Notes: generated by a model from the sequence alone, not told the origin. Numbered from the stretch's first letter, positions 1 through 9,198 are shown. The stretch is DNA of 64,000 nucleotides from CADCWK01 sp965218235 (GCA_965218235.1 OZ244596.1:2108001-2172000); one strand, 5' to 3'. Translations and numbers: made by a program.

Positions 1-1
1 C

Positions 2-424
2 GTTCCGGTCATGTCCTACGCCGCCAAGTACGCCAGCGGCTTCTACGGGCCGTTCCGGGAAGCGGCCGGCAGCGAGCCCGCCTTCGGCGACCGCCGCGGT
101 CACCAGATGGACCCCGGCAACGCCCGCGAGGCGATGCGCGAGATCGAGACCGACCTCGCCGAGGGCGCCGATCTGATCATCGCCAAGCCGGCGATGGCCT
201 ACCTCGACATCATCCGGCGGGCGCGGGATCGCTTCGACGTCCCGATCGTCGCCTACAACGTCTCCGGCGAGTACGCGATGGTCAAGGCGGCCAGCCAGGC
301 CGGCTGGATCGACGGTGAGCGCGTAACGCTCGAGCTGTTGACCTCGATGAAGCGGGCCGGAGCGGACCGGATCATCACCTACCACGCGAAGGAAGCGTCC
401 GCGTGGCTGAGCGGCCAGCGATGA
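2..424 (+). CDS. hemB: Delta-aminolevulinic acid dehydratase (porphobilinogen synthase), 3' part
   Basis: This is the C-terminal part of HemB, which condenses two 5-aminolevulinate molecules to porphobilinogen in the cytoplasm, an early step of heme synthesis. The reading frame is open from the window edge, so the gene starts upstream. The visible residues begin with the family motif MSYAAKYAS.FYGPFR, followed by the DPGN.REA segment and the ADL.I.KPA.AYLDI stretch; near the end IVAYNVSGEYAM is typical of HemB. About 140 of roughly 330 residues are seen. The stop codon TGA at 422-424 overlaps an ATG at 421 (ATGA) in the frame of the next gene, hemE, so the two are in one operon. Family assignment is secure; only the 5' part is missing. 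Confidence 0.96.
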   Translation, partial: VPVMSYAAKYASGFYGPFREAAGSEPAFGDRRGHQMDPGNAREAMREIETDLAEGADLIIAKPAMAYLDIIRRARDRFDVPIVAYNVSGEYAMVKAASQAGWIDGERVTLELLTSMKRAGADRIITYHAKEASAWLSGQR

Positions 425-477
425 CCTCGATCGACACCCCGTCATCGACTGGCTCCGGGCCAGGCCAGGAGACCACC

Positions 478-1530
478 ATGACCAGCGCAACCGCGACGAC
501 TCAGACACTGACGGGCCGCGCCCGGCTGCTCGCCGCGGCCCGACGGGAGAACGTCGATGTGACGCCCGTCTGGTACATGCGCCAGGCCGGGCGCTGCCTG
601 CCGGAATACCGGGCGCTCCGGGCGCGCTACCCGTTCATGGAGGTCGCCCGGACCCCGGAGCTGGCCGTCGAGGCGACCCTGATGCCAGTCGAGCGCTTCG
701 GTGTCGATGGCGCGGTCCTGTTCGCTGACATCATGCTGCCGCTGGACGGCATGGGTGTCCCGTTCCGGATCGAGCCCAAGGTCGGCCCGGTGATCGACGC
801 GCCGATCCGGACCCGCGCCGACGTCGAGCGGATCGTCATCGCCGACGCCGAGGAGGCGACCGGCTACGTCATGGACGCGCTCCGCCTCCTCCGCCGCGAG
901 CTGGGCGACCGGGCGGCATCGCTCGGGTTCAGCGGCGCCCCGTTCACGCTGGCCTGCTACCTGATCGAAGGCCACGGCTCGCGGGAGTATCCCCGGGCGA
1001 AGGCGCTGATGTACGGCGACCCGGAGACGTGGCACCTCCTGATGGAGAAGCTGACCGAGGTCGTCACCCGCTACCTGACGGCCCAGATCGCGGCCGGGGC
1101 CGATGCCGTGCAACTGTTCGACTCCTGGCTTGGGCTGCTCGGAACCGAGGCCTACGCTGAGTTCGTCCAGCCCTATACCGCCCGGATCTTCGCCGCCCTC
1201 CGGGGCCTGGCGCCGACGATCCACTTCAGCACCGGGACCGTCCACCTGCTCGACCAGATCGCCGCGACTGGACCCGATCTGGTCAGCGTCGACTGGCGTC
1301 TACCGCTGGACGAGGCATGGTCGCGCCTCGCCGAGGGGCAGGGGATCCAGGGCAATCTCGATCCGACGCTCTTGATGGGCGGCTGGGACGTCACCCGGCG
1401 CGGCGCCGACGACATCCTTCGGCGGGCCGGTGGCCGCGCCGGGCACATCTTCAATCTTGGCCACGGCATTCTGCCCGAGACCGACCCGGAGGTTCTGACC
1501 GAGCTCACCCACCACGTTCACGGGACGTAG
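478..1530 (+). CDS. hemE: Uroporphyrinogen decarboxylase
   Basis: HemE removes four carboxyl groups from uroporphyrinogen III to give coproporphyrinogen III. The protein (350 residues from this start) carries the N-terminal substrate-binding signature PVWYMRQAGR.LPEYR near residues 28-45 and the second signature GFSGAPFTLA.Y.IEG; FDSW and FNLGHGI complete the set. Two starts are possible: ATG 421, which overlaps the hemB stop, and ATG 478, which has an AGGAG Shine-Dalgarno sequence six bases upstream. I chose 478 because of that site and because residues before it are low-complexity. It is cotranscribed with hemB. Nothing is unusual about the catalytic regions. Confidence 0.96.
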   Translation: MTSATATTQTLTGRARLLAAARRENVDVTPVWYMRQAGRCLPEYRALRARYPFMEVARTPELAVEATLMPVERFGVDGAVLFADIMLPLDGMGVPFRIEPKVGPVIDAPIRTRADVERIVIADAEEATGYVMDALRLLRRELGDRAASLGFSGAPFTLACYLIEGHGSREYPRAKALMYGDPETWHLLMEKLTEVVTRYLTAQIAAGADAVQLFDSWLGLLGTEAYAEFVQPYTARIFAALRGLAPTIHFSTGTVHLLDQIAATGPDLVSVDWRLPLDEAWSRLAEGQGIQGNLDPTLLMGGWDVTRRGADDILRRAGGRAGHIFNLGHGILPETDPEVLTELTHHVHGT

Positions 1531-1840
1531 GTCGCTTCACGCCGGCGTGCCGATCGGTGGACCCACGGAACCGATTTGTGGTGCTGGGCCATATACTGAA
1601 CCCCGGATGCGACTTTCTTCTCGACAGACGGTGCAGGGCATGCAGAGAGACCAGGGCCCGTCGTCTCCGGGTCGGCGGAGCCAGAACGGCGAGCGGACCG
1701 GAGCGGCATCGATTTCCGGCTCTGGCTCCGGGAACGCGACGGTAGCGCCCGGCTGGCTGACGCCCAACCCGGCCCAACGAAACAGGACGTCGCCCGACGT
1801 CCGGGCGGAGGCCGAGACCCGACGGGTCGCCGACACGGTC
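1531..1840. other. Intergenic region before the response regulator
   Basis: This stretch is open in the frame of the following response-regulator gene, with possible starts at 1547 and ATG 1640, but the encoded residues are low-complexity and lie well before the receiver domain. A TATACT hexamer at 1592-1597 could be a -10 element; no matching -35 hexamer sits 16-18 bases upstream. I see no independent gene or terminator here. Confidence 0.35.
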
Positions 1841-2644
1841 ATGACCGGCGAATCGCCCCGTCTGAAAGCCGGCGGTGTCGCGGCGTTGGACGTCACGGAG
1901 ACGCCAGCCCGTGTGCTGATCGTCGACGACGAGCCCACGCTCCGCGACACGCTCAGCTTCTACCTGCGGCGCGAGGGGTTCGAGGTCAAGGCCGTCGAGG
2001 ACGGAGCGGCGGCCCTGGTGGCGACGCGGGCCGATCACCCGGACCTGATCGTGCTTGACATCATGTTGCCCAAGATGGACGGTTTTCAGGTCTGCCGGAC
2101 GATCAGGGCCGAGTCGACCGTCCCAATCCTCCTGCTCTCGGCACGGGGCGAAGAGTTCGATCGCGTCCTTGGGCTGGAGCTTGGCGCCGACGACTACCTC
2201 TCCAAACCCTTCGCCTTCCGTGAGCTCGTCGCCCGGATTCGGGCGATGCTCCGCCGGGCGCAGATGCCTGGCCGCTCGCTTGGCGCCGCCGAGCTCGATC
2301 CGTCCACGGCCGAAGCCGACCACGGCGCGGAGAACGACCGCCCAGTCACCGTTGGGGACATCACGATCGACCCGCTGCGGCGCCAGGCGACGCGGGCCGG
2401 TGAGCCGCTCGTCCTGAAGCCAAAGGAGTTTGATCTCCTGCTGCACTTCGCCCGGCGCCCTGGCATCGTCCACTCCCGCGAGACGCTGCTCCGTGACGTC
2501 TGGGGCTACGACTTTCCGATCGACACCCGCACGGTCGATGTCCATGTACGATGGCTGCGGCAGAAGATCGAACAGGATGCCGCGGCCCCGCAGCGGATCG
2601 AGACGGTCCGGGGTCACGGATACCGGTTTGTCTGCGACGAGTAG
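1841..2644 (+). CDS. OmpR/PhoB-family response regulator
   Basis: A two-component response regulator of 267 residues from ATG 1841. The receiver domain (residues 24-140) has the acidic pair D29-D30, the phosphoacceptor D73 in the VLDIMLPKMDG motif and the conserved K122 in YLSKPF. After a linker of about 40 residues comes a winged-helix DNA-binding domain with the motifs LKPKEFDLL, VHSRE.LL..VWGY and VDVHVRWLRQKIE, ending in RGHGYRF. This is the PhoB/PhoP class. The kinase that follows on the same strand is of PhoR architecture, so the two are partners. The start is uncertain: ATG 1640 or an earlier codon would add up to about 98 low-complexity residues. The regulated stimulus cannot be read from the sequence; phosphate is an inference from architecture. 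Confidence 0.9.
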   Translation: MTGESPRLKAGGVAALDVTETPARVLIVDDEPTLRDTLSFYLRREGFEVKAVEDGAAALVATRADHPDLIVLDIMLPKMDGFQVCRTIRAESTVPILLLSARGEEFDRVLGLELGADDYLSKPFAFRELVARIRAMLRRAQMPGRSLGAAELDPSTAEADHGAENDRPVTVGDITIDPLRRQATRAGEPLVLKPKEFDLLLHFARRPGIVHSRETLLRDVWGYDFPIDTRTVDVHVRWLRQKIEQDAAAPQRIETVRGHGYRFVCDE

Positions 2645-2690
2645 CGATCATCCCCCGATCCCGGACCCACCGCCGCTGGCGGGCTCGGAC

Positions 2691-4586
2691 GTGGACGACG
2701 GACCTCCGGCCCGACAGGGAGTCGTCGAGGTCTCCGGCGGGCTCGCCTTCCTCCCGCGGACACTGCGGGGCCAGGTCGCCGTACCGATCCTTCTCGTCGT
2801 CCTGCTCGGGCTAGTGATCTTTGGCTTGACCATCGTCAACCTCACCCGTGGGCTCTATCTCGATCAGCTCGACTCGTCGCTCATCTCCGACGGCCGGCTG
2901 GTCGCCGCGCTGGCAGCGGACCAGCTTCCGGCCGGAACCGACTCGGCGACGGCCGACGGCCAGGCGTTCGCGGTCCGGATCGCCGCGTCGCTCGGGTTTC
3001 GCGTCACGGTGGTCCGGCCCGACGGCGTCGTCATCGGCGACTCCGCCGTCGCGCTCGATACGATCGGCAGTCTCCGGCTCAGCCCGGCGGTGATCGACGC
3101 CGACGAGGGTCGAGAGTCGATCACCGAGGAGGCGCTGGTCCCCGGTGGGGAGCGCTACCGCTACGCCGCCGTTCCCGTCGCGCGCGATTCGGGCACCGAT
3201 CCTGGGCTGATCGTTCGCGTCGGGCGGCCTGTCGCCGGGATCGATGATCAGGTCGCGACCGTGCGCTGGCTGGTTCTCATCGCGGTTGGAGCGATTCTGC
3301 TGACTGTCGCCGCGGTGACGTTGATCGCCGTCCAGCGGGTCGCGACCGGGATCGGGCAGGCCCGGACCCATGCCCGTCGGATCGCGACCGGCCGGATCGA
3401 GATCGACAGCCAACCCAGTCCGGTCGTCGAGCTCGGTGATCTCCGGTCGTCCTTCAACGCGATGGTGATCGAACTTCAGGACCTTGTCGCCGAGATCCGC
3501 CAGTCGCGGGCGCAGCTGGAATCGACGCTCTCGACCCTCTCGGACGGAGTCATCCTGACTGGCATGACGGGCGAGGTCGTCCGGATCAACGCGGCGGCGA
3601 CCCGGCTGCTCGACGTCGATGCCGACGAAGTGATCGGGCTGCCGTTCGTGATGGTGACCCGGGACCACGAGCTGAACGCGCTTCACCGGCAGTCGTTGCG
3701 GACCGGGCAGATCGCGCGGGGCAGCGGCATCGAGCTCGGCTTCGAGCGCCGCAAGGTCGACGCGATCGCCCAGCCCGTCGTTGGCGACGAGAATCAGCTC
3801 ACACTGGTCGTGCTGCGTGACCAGACCGAGCTGCGCAAGCTGGAGCAGGTCCGACGGGAGTTCGTCGCCAACGTCTCGCACGAGTTGCGGACACCGCTGG
3901 CGTCGATCCGGGCACTGGTCGAGACGCTCGAGGTCGGGGCGATCGACGAGCCGGAACTGGCCTATGACTTCCTTGGCCGGATCGTGGTGGAGGTCGACCG
4001 GCTGGCGGCGCTGGTCGATGAGTTGCTCGATCTCGCCCGGCTCGAATCGGGCCGGGTCGCGCTGCGGCTGGAGCCGCTCTCGCCAGCCGATCTGCTGACC
4101 CGAGGGGCGCAGCGCCTGCTCCCGCAGGTCGACCGTGCCCGACTGACGCTGGACGTCGACGTCAGCCCGGACTTGCCGGACGTCCTGGCTGACCGGAGCC
4201 GGATCGAGCAGGTGCTGCTCAACCTCGTCCACAACGCGATCAAGTTCACGCCGCCCGGCGGGACGATATCGGTCCGGGCCGAAGTCCAGGGCGAGATGTT
4301 GCTGGTCAAGGTCCGCGACACTGGCGTCGGGATCAGTCCGGAGGAGTTGCCGCGCCTGTTCGAGCGGTTCTACAAGACCGACAAGGCGCGACGTTCTGAC
4401 GGGACCGGGCTGGGCCTGGCGATCGCCAAGCACATCGTCATGATTCACGGCGGCACCATCGCCGCCCGGAGCACCATCAACCAGGGAGCGACCTTCCTCT
4501 TCACCCTGCCCATCGCCGCGACCCGAACGGCGGAGGAGACCCACGAGGGGCGTTACCTCCAGCCAGCCGAGACCCTCCTGTCCTGA
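2691..4586 (+). CDS. PhoR-type sensor histidine kinase
   Basis: A membrane histidine kinase of 631 residues. It has a first transmembrane helix at about 29-51, an extracytoplasmic sensor loop, a second helix at 193-215, a HAMP linker, a PAS-like domain (about 270-380), a HisKA domain with phospho-acceptor H397 in ANVSHELRTPL, and a HATPase domain with the N box (LVHNAIKFTPPGG), DTGVGIS, a phenylalanine box and GTGLGLA. HAMP plus PAS is the PhoR layout. The start is not settled: GTG 2691 lies 46 bases after the response-regulator stop, while TTG 2628 would overlap that gene by 17 bases. It follows the response regulator closely and is surely cotranscribed with it. Confidence 0.92.
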   Translation: MDDGPPARQGVVEVSGGLAFLPRTLRGQVAVPILLVVLLGLVIFGLTIVNLTRGLYLDQLDSSLISDGRLVAALAADQLPAGTDSATADGQAFAVRIAASLGFRVTVVRPDGVVIGDSAVALDTIGSLRLSPAVIDADEGRESITEEALVPGGERYRYAAVPVARDSGTDPGLIVRVGRPVAGIDDQVATVRWLVLIAVGAILLTVAAVTLIAVQRVATGIGQARTHARRIATGRIEIDSQPSPVVELGDLRSSFNAMVIELQDLVAEIRQSRAQLESTLSTLSDGVILTGMTGEVVRINAAATRLLDVDADEVIGLPFVMVTRDHELNALHRQSLRTGQIARGSGIELGFERRKVDAIAQPVVGDENQLTLVVLRDQTELRKLEQVRREFVANVSHELRTPLASIRALVETLEVGAIDEPELAYDFLGRIVVEVDRLAALVDELLDLARLESGRVALRLEPLSPADLLTRGAQRLLPQVDRARLTLDVDVSPDLPDVLADRSRIEQVLLNLVHNAIKFTPPGGTISVRAEVQGEMLLVKVRDTGVGISPEELPRLFERFYKTDKARRSDGTGLGLAIAKHIVMIHGGTIAARSTINQGATFLFTLPIAATRTAEETHEGRYLQPAETLLS

Positions 4587-4669
4587 GGCATGTACGTTCA
4601 CCGGTTGAGGAGATCCTCGCGCACTGATCGATACGGTCGTATAGTCCATAGGTCCGGATCGGGATGACC

Positions 4670-4712
4670 TTAACAAGCCTTCAACACGGTGTTACTTCGC
4701 CTGGTCTATCCT
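4670..4712 (+). promoter_or_regulatory. Pho-box-like triple direct repeat and -10 element
   Basis: Three similar hexamers repeat with an exact 11-base period: TTAACA at 4670, TCAACA at 4681 and TTACTT at 4692. Nine bases after the last one is TATCCT (4707-4712), a plausible -10 hexamer, and there is no -35 match. PhoB-type regulators bind direct repeats of 11-bp period that replace the -35 element, so this is a candidate target of the PhoB/PhoR-like pair just upstream. The expected transcription start, about seven bases past the -10, falls on or next to ATG 4720, so the transcript may be leaderless. The repeats are seen; the regulator assignment is inference. Confidence 0.45.
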
Positions 4713-4719
4713 CGCCGTT

Positions 4720-5205
4720 ATGGACATTGAGACACTGGAGCCCGCGACGCCGGTGAGGTTGCCCGACGGTCTCGCTGATCGACTGGCCCGGCCGGGCACC
4801 GATCCCATATCCGGGCAATCCACCGGCGATCTGGTCACGGCGCTGCTGGTCATCGACGACGCCGATCGGCTCGGCGAGGTTGCCGGGTCCCTGGTCCGGA
4901 GCGGGCTCCTGGTCGAGACCGTGTCCGATTCGTACCTGGCGGATGGCCTGGCGGTGCCGGGGCACCGGTACGCGGTCATCCTGCTCGATGTCCTGCTACC
5001 GGTCCGTGAGCTGTACCGGCTCTGCCGCCGGTTGCGGTCCTCGGGTCGGGTACCAATGGTCATCGCCAGCTGGGAGGATCGGTCCGAGCTCGACGCCGGA
5101 CCAGGCGACCGCGTCGTGCCGCACTCGATCTCCGCCGCCGAGCTGGCGGAGCGGGTGATGGCCGTCCTCACCATCGAAGCTGGCCAGGAGCAGGTCACGG
5201 ACTGA
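4720..5205 (+). CDS. Atypical receiver-domain protein
   Basis: A 161-residue protein that looks like a lone response-regulator receiver domain after about 40 disordered residues. The acidic pair D46-D47 (LLVIDDAD) and the putative phosphoacceptor D90 in ILLDVLLP are present, and the beta-4 segment VPMVIAS follows. The conserved lysine that should follow beta-5 is missing: the equivalent position reads VVPHSIS. There is no output domain. Such receivers either accept phosphate poorly or act as phosphorylation-independent adaptors; which applies here is unknown. It is downstream of a PhoB/PhoR-type pair but separated by 133 bases with its own Pho-box-like promoter. No Shine-Dalgarno sequence precedes ATG 4720, in keeping with a leaderless message. 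Its 3' end overlaps the convergent MFS gene by 11 bases. Confidence 0.75.
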   Translation: MDIETLEPATPVRLPDGLADRLARPGTDPISGQSTGDLVTALLVIDDADRLGEVAGSLVRSGLLVETVSDSYLADGLAVPGHRYAVILLDVLLPVRELYRLCRRLRSSGRVPMVIASWEDRSELDAGPGDRVVPHSISAAELAERVMAVLTIEAGQEQVTD

Positions 5206-6514
5206 CCGGTCCGGCCGAGGGCAGCCGGGCCGGCAGGGTCTCCGGAGCACGCAGACCAAACGTCGAGCCGGCGGCGACCAGGAGAACGGCGCAGGCCCAG
5301 AGCGCGACGACCGGGCTCGCGGCGTAGGCGATGAAGCCGAGCAGGAGCGGGCCGGCGACGTAGCCGGCGTCGGCGAAGGTCCGGTAGCGGCTCAGGAGCC
5401 ACGCCGATCGGCCGGGTGGCGCCAGGTCGGCGGCGTAGGCCGCCGGTGCCGAGGATGAGATCCCGCCGGCCGTCCCCCAGATCAGCGCCGCGAAGACGTA
5501 GCTGGGGAAGCCATCGGCGGCGGCGAAGAGGAGCAGCGAAGCGCCGGTCAGGATCGTCGACGGGACGATGACGGCCTTTCGCCCGAAGCGGTCGGTCAGC
5601 CAGCCCGACGGGTAGGCCAGCAGGACGCTCATCAGGCTGTTCATTCCCAGCCCCAGGCCGATCTGCCCTGTAGTGAGACCCATCGGTCCGGCCGCCATCA
5701 GCGGAATGACGCTGAACAGCGCGCCGGTCCGGGCGAAGAAGCTGCTGAAGCTGACCCCGCAGATGAGCAGGAACGAAGTCCGGGTCGTGGGCGTGAGCGG
5801 GGGAGGCTGAGCGGATCGAGCCGTCGGCCCGGCCATGGTGATCGATTCGGTCGCCTCCGTCTGGTCAGCCGCCGGGTGGGGTGGGCGCAGGTCTCGCGTC
5901 TCCGGCATCGCGAACCAGGCGATCACCGTCACGGCGGCAGCGAGAGCGGCGTAGGCGATGAACGGGAGCTCGAGGCCGAAACGGTCGGCGAGAAGGCCGC
6001 CGGGGATCGGTCCGATCCCGACGGCAAAGCCGAAGACGCCTTGATAGATCGACATCAGCCGGCCCCGGTTGTGCGGCGAGGCGATGTCGTTGACGACCAG
6101 CTGGCCGCCGGTCAGCACCATCGCGGCGCCGAGCCCCGAGACGAACCGGGCGCCGAGGAAGAGCTCGTAGTTCGGCGCGACCGCCGTCAGCAGATTGCCC
6201 ACGACGGTGATGAGTCCGCCGACGGCCAGTGTCGCCCGACGTCCGCGAACGTCGGCCAGGCGGCCGGCTGGGACGTTCGCGATGAACCGGGCCAGCCCGT
6301 AGACGGCGATCGTCAGGCCGACGGCGAACTCGCCGACCCCGTAGGCCTCGGCGTAGAGCGGCACGACCGGGACGATCGAGCCGAATCCGACCTGGTTGAC
6401 GGCGATCAGGACGCAGGCCCAAATCAGGATCGTCGTCCGCTGGCGGTCGAGGAGCGGTTCGCCGGAGCCGAACCTCGACCTGAAGAGCCGCACAGTCCGC
6501 ACCCTCTCAAACAT
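5195..6514 (-). CDS. Major facilitator superfamily drug/metabolite exporter
   Basis: A 12-helix MFS transporter of about 439 residues, probably a proton-coupled exporter of the DHA1 type in the cytoplasmic membrane. The loop 2-3 signature appears as GRLADVRGRRA in the first half and GWLTDRFGRKA in the second. The motif after helix 4 and the cluster of Gly/Ala-rich helices are typical. A cytoplasmic linker of about 35 residues rich in Thr and Pro joins the halves. ATG 6514 is used here; ATG 6583 would add 23 residues without a clear ribosome binding site. The substrate cannot be named. It is convergent with the receiver gene and divergent from the Ser/Thr kinase gene. Confidence 0.88.
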   Translation of the reverse strand: MFERVRTVRLFRSRFGSGEPLLDRQRTTILIWACVLIAVNQVGFGSIVPVVPLYAEAYGVGEFAVGLTIAVYGLARFIANVPAGRLADVRGRRATLAVGGLITVVGNLLTAVAPNYELFLGARFVSGLGAAMVLTGGQLVVNDIASPHNRGRLMSIYQGVFGFAVGIGPIPGGLLADRFGLELPFIAYAALAAAVTVIAWFAMPETRDLRPPHPAADQTEATESITMAGPTARSAQPPPLTPTTRTSFLLICGVSFSSFFARTGALFSVIPLMAAGPMGLTTGQIGLGLGMNSLMSVLLAYPSGWLTDRFGRKAVIVPSTILTGASLLLFAAADGFPSYVFAALIWGTAGGISSSAPAAYAADLAPPGRSAWLLSRYRTFADAGYVAGPLLLGFIAYAASPVVALWACAVLLVAAGSTFGLRAPETLPARLPSAGPVSP

Positions 6515-6941
6515 ATCCCGGTGACCGGTCGGGGCGATACGGAAGCAGACGGTCCGGCCATTATCGCGAAATTCGCTCATCACCGCGCGGCTGCCGATCG
6601 AATCGCCCCGCGGCGGCGAGGCTGTGCCGGATCATCCCGAGACACCAGTTGCCCCGGTCGTGCGTTAACGATGATCAGGTCCCGCACAGCGCATCGGTAA
6701 CGGGTGGGTGCGGGCCGTGGCGACGCTGAGCTGATCGGACCGTCGATTATCCTTTGCCGGATTGGCGGTCGAACCTCGCAACCGGTCGGATACGTCCGGG
6801 CCGAATCGTCCGTCGGACGCGGTAACGAGACCGAAGGTGAGGCACTCCGGGTTGACGGAATCACAGCGACGCTTCCAGCCATCCCGGCAGACGGGTGCCA
6901 ATGAGTCCCAAGGGACTAGCGCGTCCGGCGGCGATGGTCCG
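6515..6941. other. Divergent region between MFS and kinase genes
   Basis: No gene is supported here. The frame of the downstream kinase stays open back to a TTG at 6762, but these residues resemble no kinase N-terminus. A TATCCT hexamer at 6748-6753 could be a -10 element for the kinase gene; no -35 match was found. No strong hairpin was seen. Confidence 0.35.
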
Positions 6942-9071
6942 ATGATAGGCAGCCGAGCGGGTGAGTCGCTCGCCAGCGGCCAGGCCGTCATCGGCGGGCG
7001 CTACGCGATTCAGACGCGCCTCGGAGAGGGTGCCCACGCCATCACGTACCGGGCCCGTGACCTGCGCCTGAAGCGGACCGTCGCGATCAAGGTGCTGCGG
7101 TCCCATCTGTCCGGCGACACGGAGCTCGTCTCGCGCTTCGTCCGGGAGGCCGAGCTTGCCGCGTCGATCAGCCACCCGAACGTGGTCGATGTCTACGATG
7201 TCGGGACCGACGGCGACGTCTCGTACATTGTCATGCGGCTCGTTCCCGGCCAGGATCTCAAGCACGTCATCCAGGAGCAGGGCCGACTGCCGGTCGCTCA
7301 GGCCAGCCCGCTGGTCCAGCAGATCCTGCGCGGCCTCGGGGCGATCCACGCCGCCGGGATCGTTCACCGCGACGTCAAGCCGCAGAACATCCTGATCACG
7401 CCCGATGGCACGGCCCAGGTCACCGACTTTGGCGTGGCCTACGCCGCGCTGGCCGAGGGGCTGACGACGCAGGGCATGACCGTCGGGACCGCCTCCTATA
7501 TGGCGCCCGAGCAAGCCAGGGGCGACGCCGTCAGTCAGGGGACGGATATCTATGCCGTCGGGGTCGTCTTCTACGAGATGCTGACCGGTCGGGTGCCGTT
7601 CACCGGGGAGAACCCGATGGCGGTGATGCTGGCTCATCTCCAGTCCCGCCCGACGCCGCCGAGCCAGGTGGTCCAGGGGCTCCAGATCCCGCCGAACGTC
7701 GAGCAGATCATCCTCCGGGCCATGGCGAAGGACCCGGCCCAGCGCTTCCCGTCGACGGCCGCGATGGCCGCCGCCCTGTCCGGCGCGCCCATTCTATCCG
7801 GTGTCGACCAGGCGACGACCGTCACCGGCGCCGCCGCTGTCCGACCGCCGATGCCGATCGGTGGCGATCAGACCATCCTCCGGACCAGCGCCGGTGGGTA
7901 TGGTCAGGCACCGCCGCGGCGACCCGCCGCGCCACCCTGGCTGGACGCTGGCGATCGCGGTGGCGGACCACCGCCGCCGACGATGGCGCCGACCGGGTCC
8001 GGAGGCCGCGGCCGGGGCTGGGCCGTCGCGCTGCTCACTGCGCTGGTCGGTCTGCTGGCGGTCGGCACGGTCGCCGCCGCCACGCAGTTCGGCCCGTTCG
8101 ACCGCGGCGGTGGCGATGGCAACGGTCAGGCCGGACTCGCCGCTGCGACCGGTCAGCCGACCGCGACCGTGATGCCTGACGAGCAACCCACCGCCACGAT
8201 CACCTCCACCTCGACGTCCGAGCCCCAGACGGCGACCGTCGTGCCATCGGAACCGCCAACCGCGACCACCGCGCCGCCGCCAACCGCGACGATCGCTTCG
8301 ACGGCGACCGCGACAGTGCCAGCGCCCACCGCGACAGTACCGGCCCCAACGGCGACATCACCGCCGCCAGCTACCGCCACGGTTCCACCGGCGACGGCAA
8401 CCGCGACCGCGCCGCCTCCTAAGGCCCCGCCTCCTACGGCCCCGCCACCCACGGAGACGCCGGCGATCGTGCAGACCGGCCCGACGGCTGATCCCGGGGA
8501 AGTCGACAACAACGGCAATGGGAATGGCAATGGCAATGGCAATGGCAATGGCAATGGCAATGGCAATGGCAACAGTGGCCGTGGAAACAACGGGAACGGC
8601 GCCCAGTTGCTCTCCTCATCGGGCAGCGGTGGGAGTTCGATCGCCATCGCCCCATCGGACTGGGTCGGTGCCTACACGCATCTGGACACGAGCTTCTACG
8701 GTCAGGATTGCGTCGCGCTGTACGGCCAGGGGATCGGCTACGACTCCGCTTCGTTCACGTTCAGCCTCGACGGTGTCCCCGCCAACGGGCTGACGCTCAC
8801 CCTCAGCGGCATCGACGACGAGAGCGACGAGACCAACCCAATGGCGTTCTCGATCAACGGTCAGCAGTTGACGAGCGAGCAGGGGAGCCAGATTTTTCCG
8901 CGGTGGGATGGAATTAGCCCAGCCAGCTTCGCCCAACTCGTCGCCAGTCTGCCGGCCTCAGCGTTCGTCGACGGCGAGAACACCATAACGATCAGTAATC
9001 TGGCCCAGAATGGCCAGGTGAACGTCGGCCCGTACCTGCTGCTGGGGACCGGGACGCTTGAGCTGACATAG
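6942..9071 (+). CDS. Transmembrane Ser/Thr protein kinase with mucin-like extracellular stalk
   Basis: A Hanks-type (PknB-like) kinase of 709 residues. The kinase domain (about 20-285) is intact: glycine loop GEGAHAITY at 28, catalytic lysine K50 in VAIKVL, HRDVKPQN with D144, DFG at D162, and the MAPEQA segment. A proline-rich linker leads to one transmembrane helix at about 359-383. Outside the cell is a Thr/Pro/Ala-rich stalk with TATV repeats, an Asn-Gly run near 523-543 encoded by a hexanucleotide repeat, and a C-terminal domain of about 150 residues with the look of a beta-sandwich (FTFSLDGVPANGLTL, NTITISNL). The ligand of this domain is unknown. A TTG at 6762 would give 60 more residues; ATG 6942 sits just before the kinase fold. 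The next gene encodes a large protein with the same kind of Thr/Pro repeats. Confidence 0.9.
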   Translation: MIGSRAGESLASGQAVIGGRYAIQTRLGEGAHAITYRARDLRLKRTVAIKVLRSHLSGDTELVSRFVREAELAASISHPNVVDVYDVGTDGDVSYIVMRLVPGQDLKHVIQEQGRLPVAQASPLVQQILRGLGAIHAAGIVHRDVKPQNILITPDGTAQVTDFGVAYAALAEGLTTQGMTVGTASYMAPEQARGDAVSQGTDIYAVGVVFYEMLTGRVPFTGENPMAVMLAHLQSRPTPPSQVVQGLQIPPNVEQIILRAMAKDPAQRFPSTAAMAAALSGAPILSGVDQATTVTGAAAVRPPMPIGGDQTILRTSAGGYGQAPPRRPAAPPWLDAGDRGGGPPPPTMAPTGSGGRGRGWAVALLTALVGLLAVGTVAAATQFGPFDRGGGDGNGQAGLAAATGQPTATVMPDEQPTATITSTSTSEPQTATVVPSEPPTATTAPPPTATIASTATATVPAPTATVPAPTATSPPPATATVPPATATATAPPPKAPPPTAPPPTETPAIVQTGPTADPGEVDNNGNGNGNGNGNGNGNGNGNGNSGRGNNGNGAQLLSSSGSGGSSIAIAPSDWVGAYTHLDTSFYGQDCVALYGQGIGYDSASFTFSLDGVPANGLTLTLSGIDDESDETNPMAFSINGQQLTSEQGSQIFPRWDGISPASFAQLVASLPASAFVDGENTITISNLAQNGQVNVGPYLLLGTGTLELT
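8514..8573 (+). repeat. In-frame hexanucleotide microsatellite (GGCAAT)
   Basis: Ten six-base units lie end to end, seven of them (8526-8567) perfect GGCAAT, flanked by GGGAAT and GGCAAC variants. They encode alternating Asn and Gly in the extracellular stalk of the kinase. Changes in copy number would alter stalk length without shifting the frame. Confidence 0.95.
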
Positions 9072-9198
9072 CGGCCGGTTCACCGTGCGGACAACGCGTG
9101 GTCGAAACCGTCGACCGCCGATGGTAGGCTCAACACGTCAACGGACCAAGAGAGCGGCTGGCGGGATCCGGTCTGAGGCAAGGCGGCGAGGGAACCTG

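Noticed and set aside
2811..4676. A 621-codon open frame on the minus strand opposite the histidine kinase
   Set aside because: It is an antisense shadow typical of high-GC DNA; its composition (Asp, Arg, Gln, Pro rich) has no domain content and the sense strand encodes a clear kinase.
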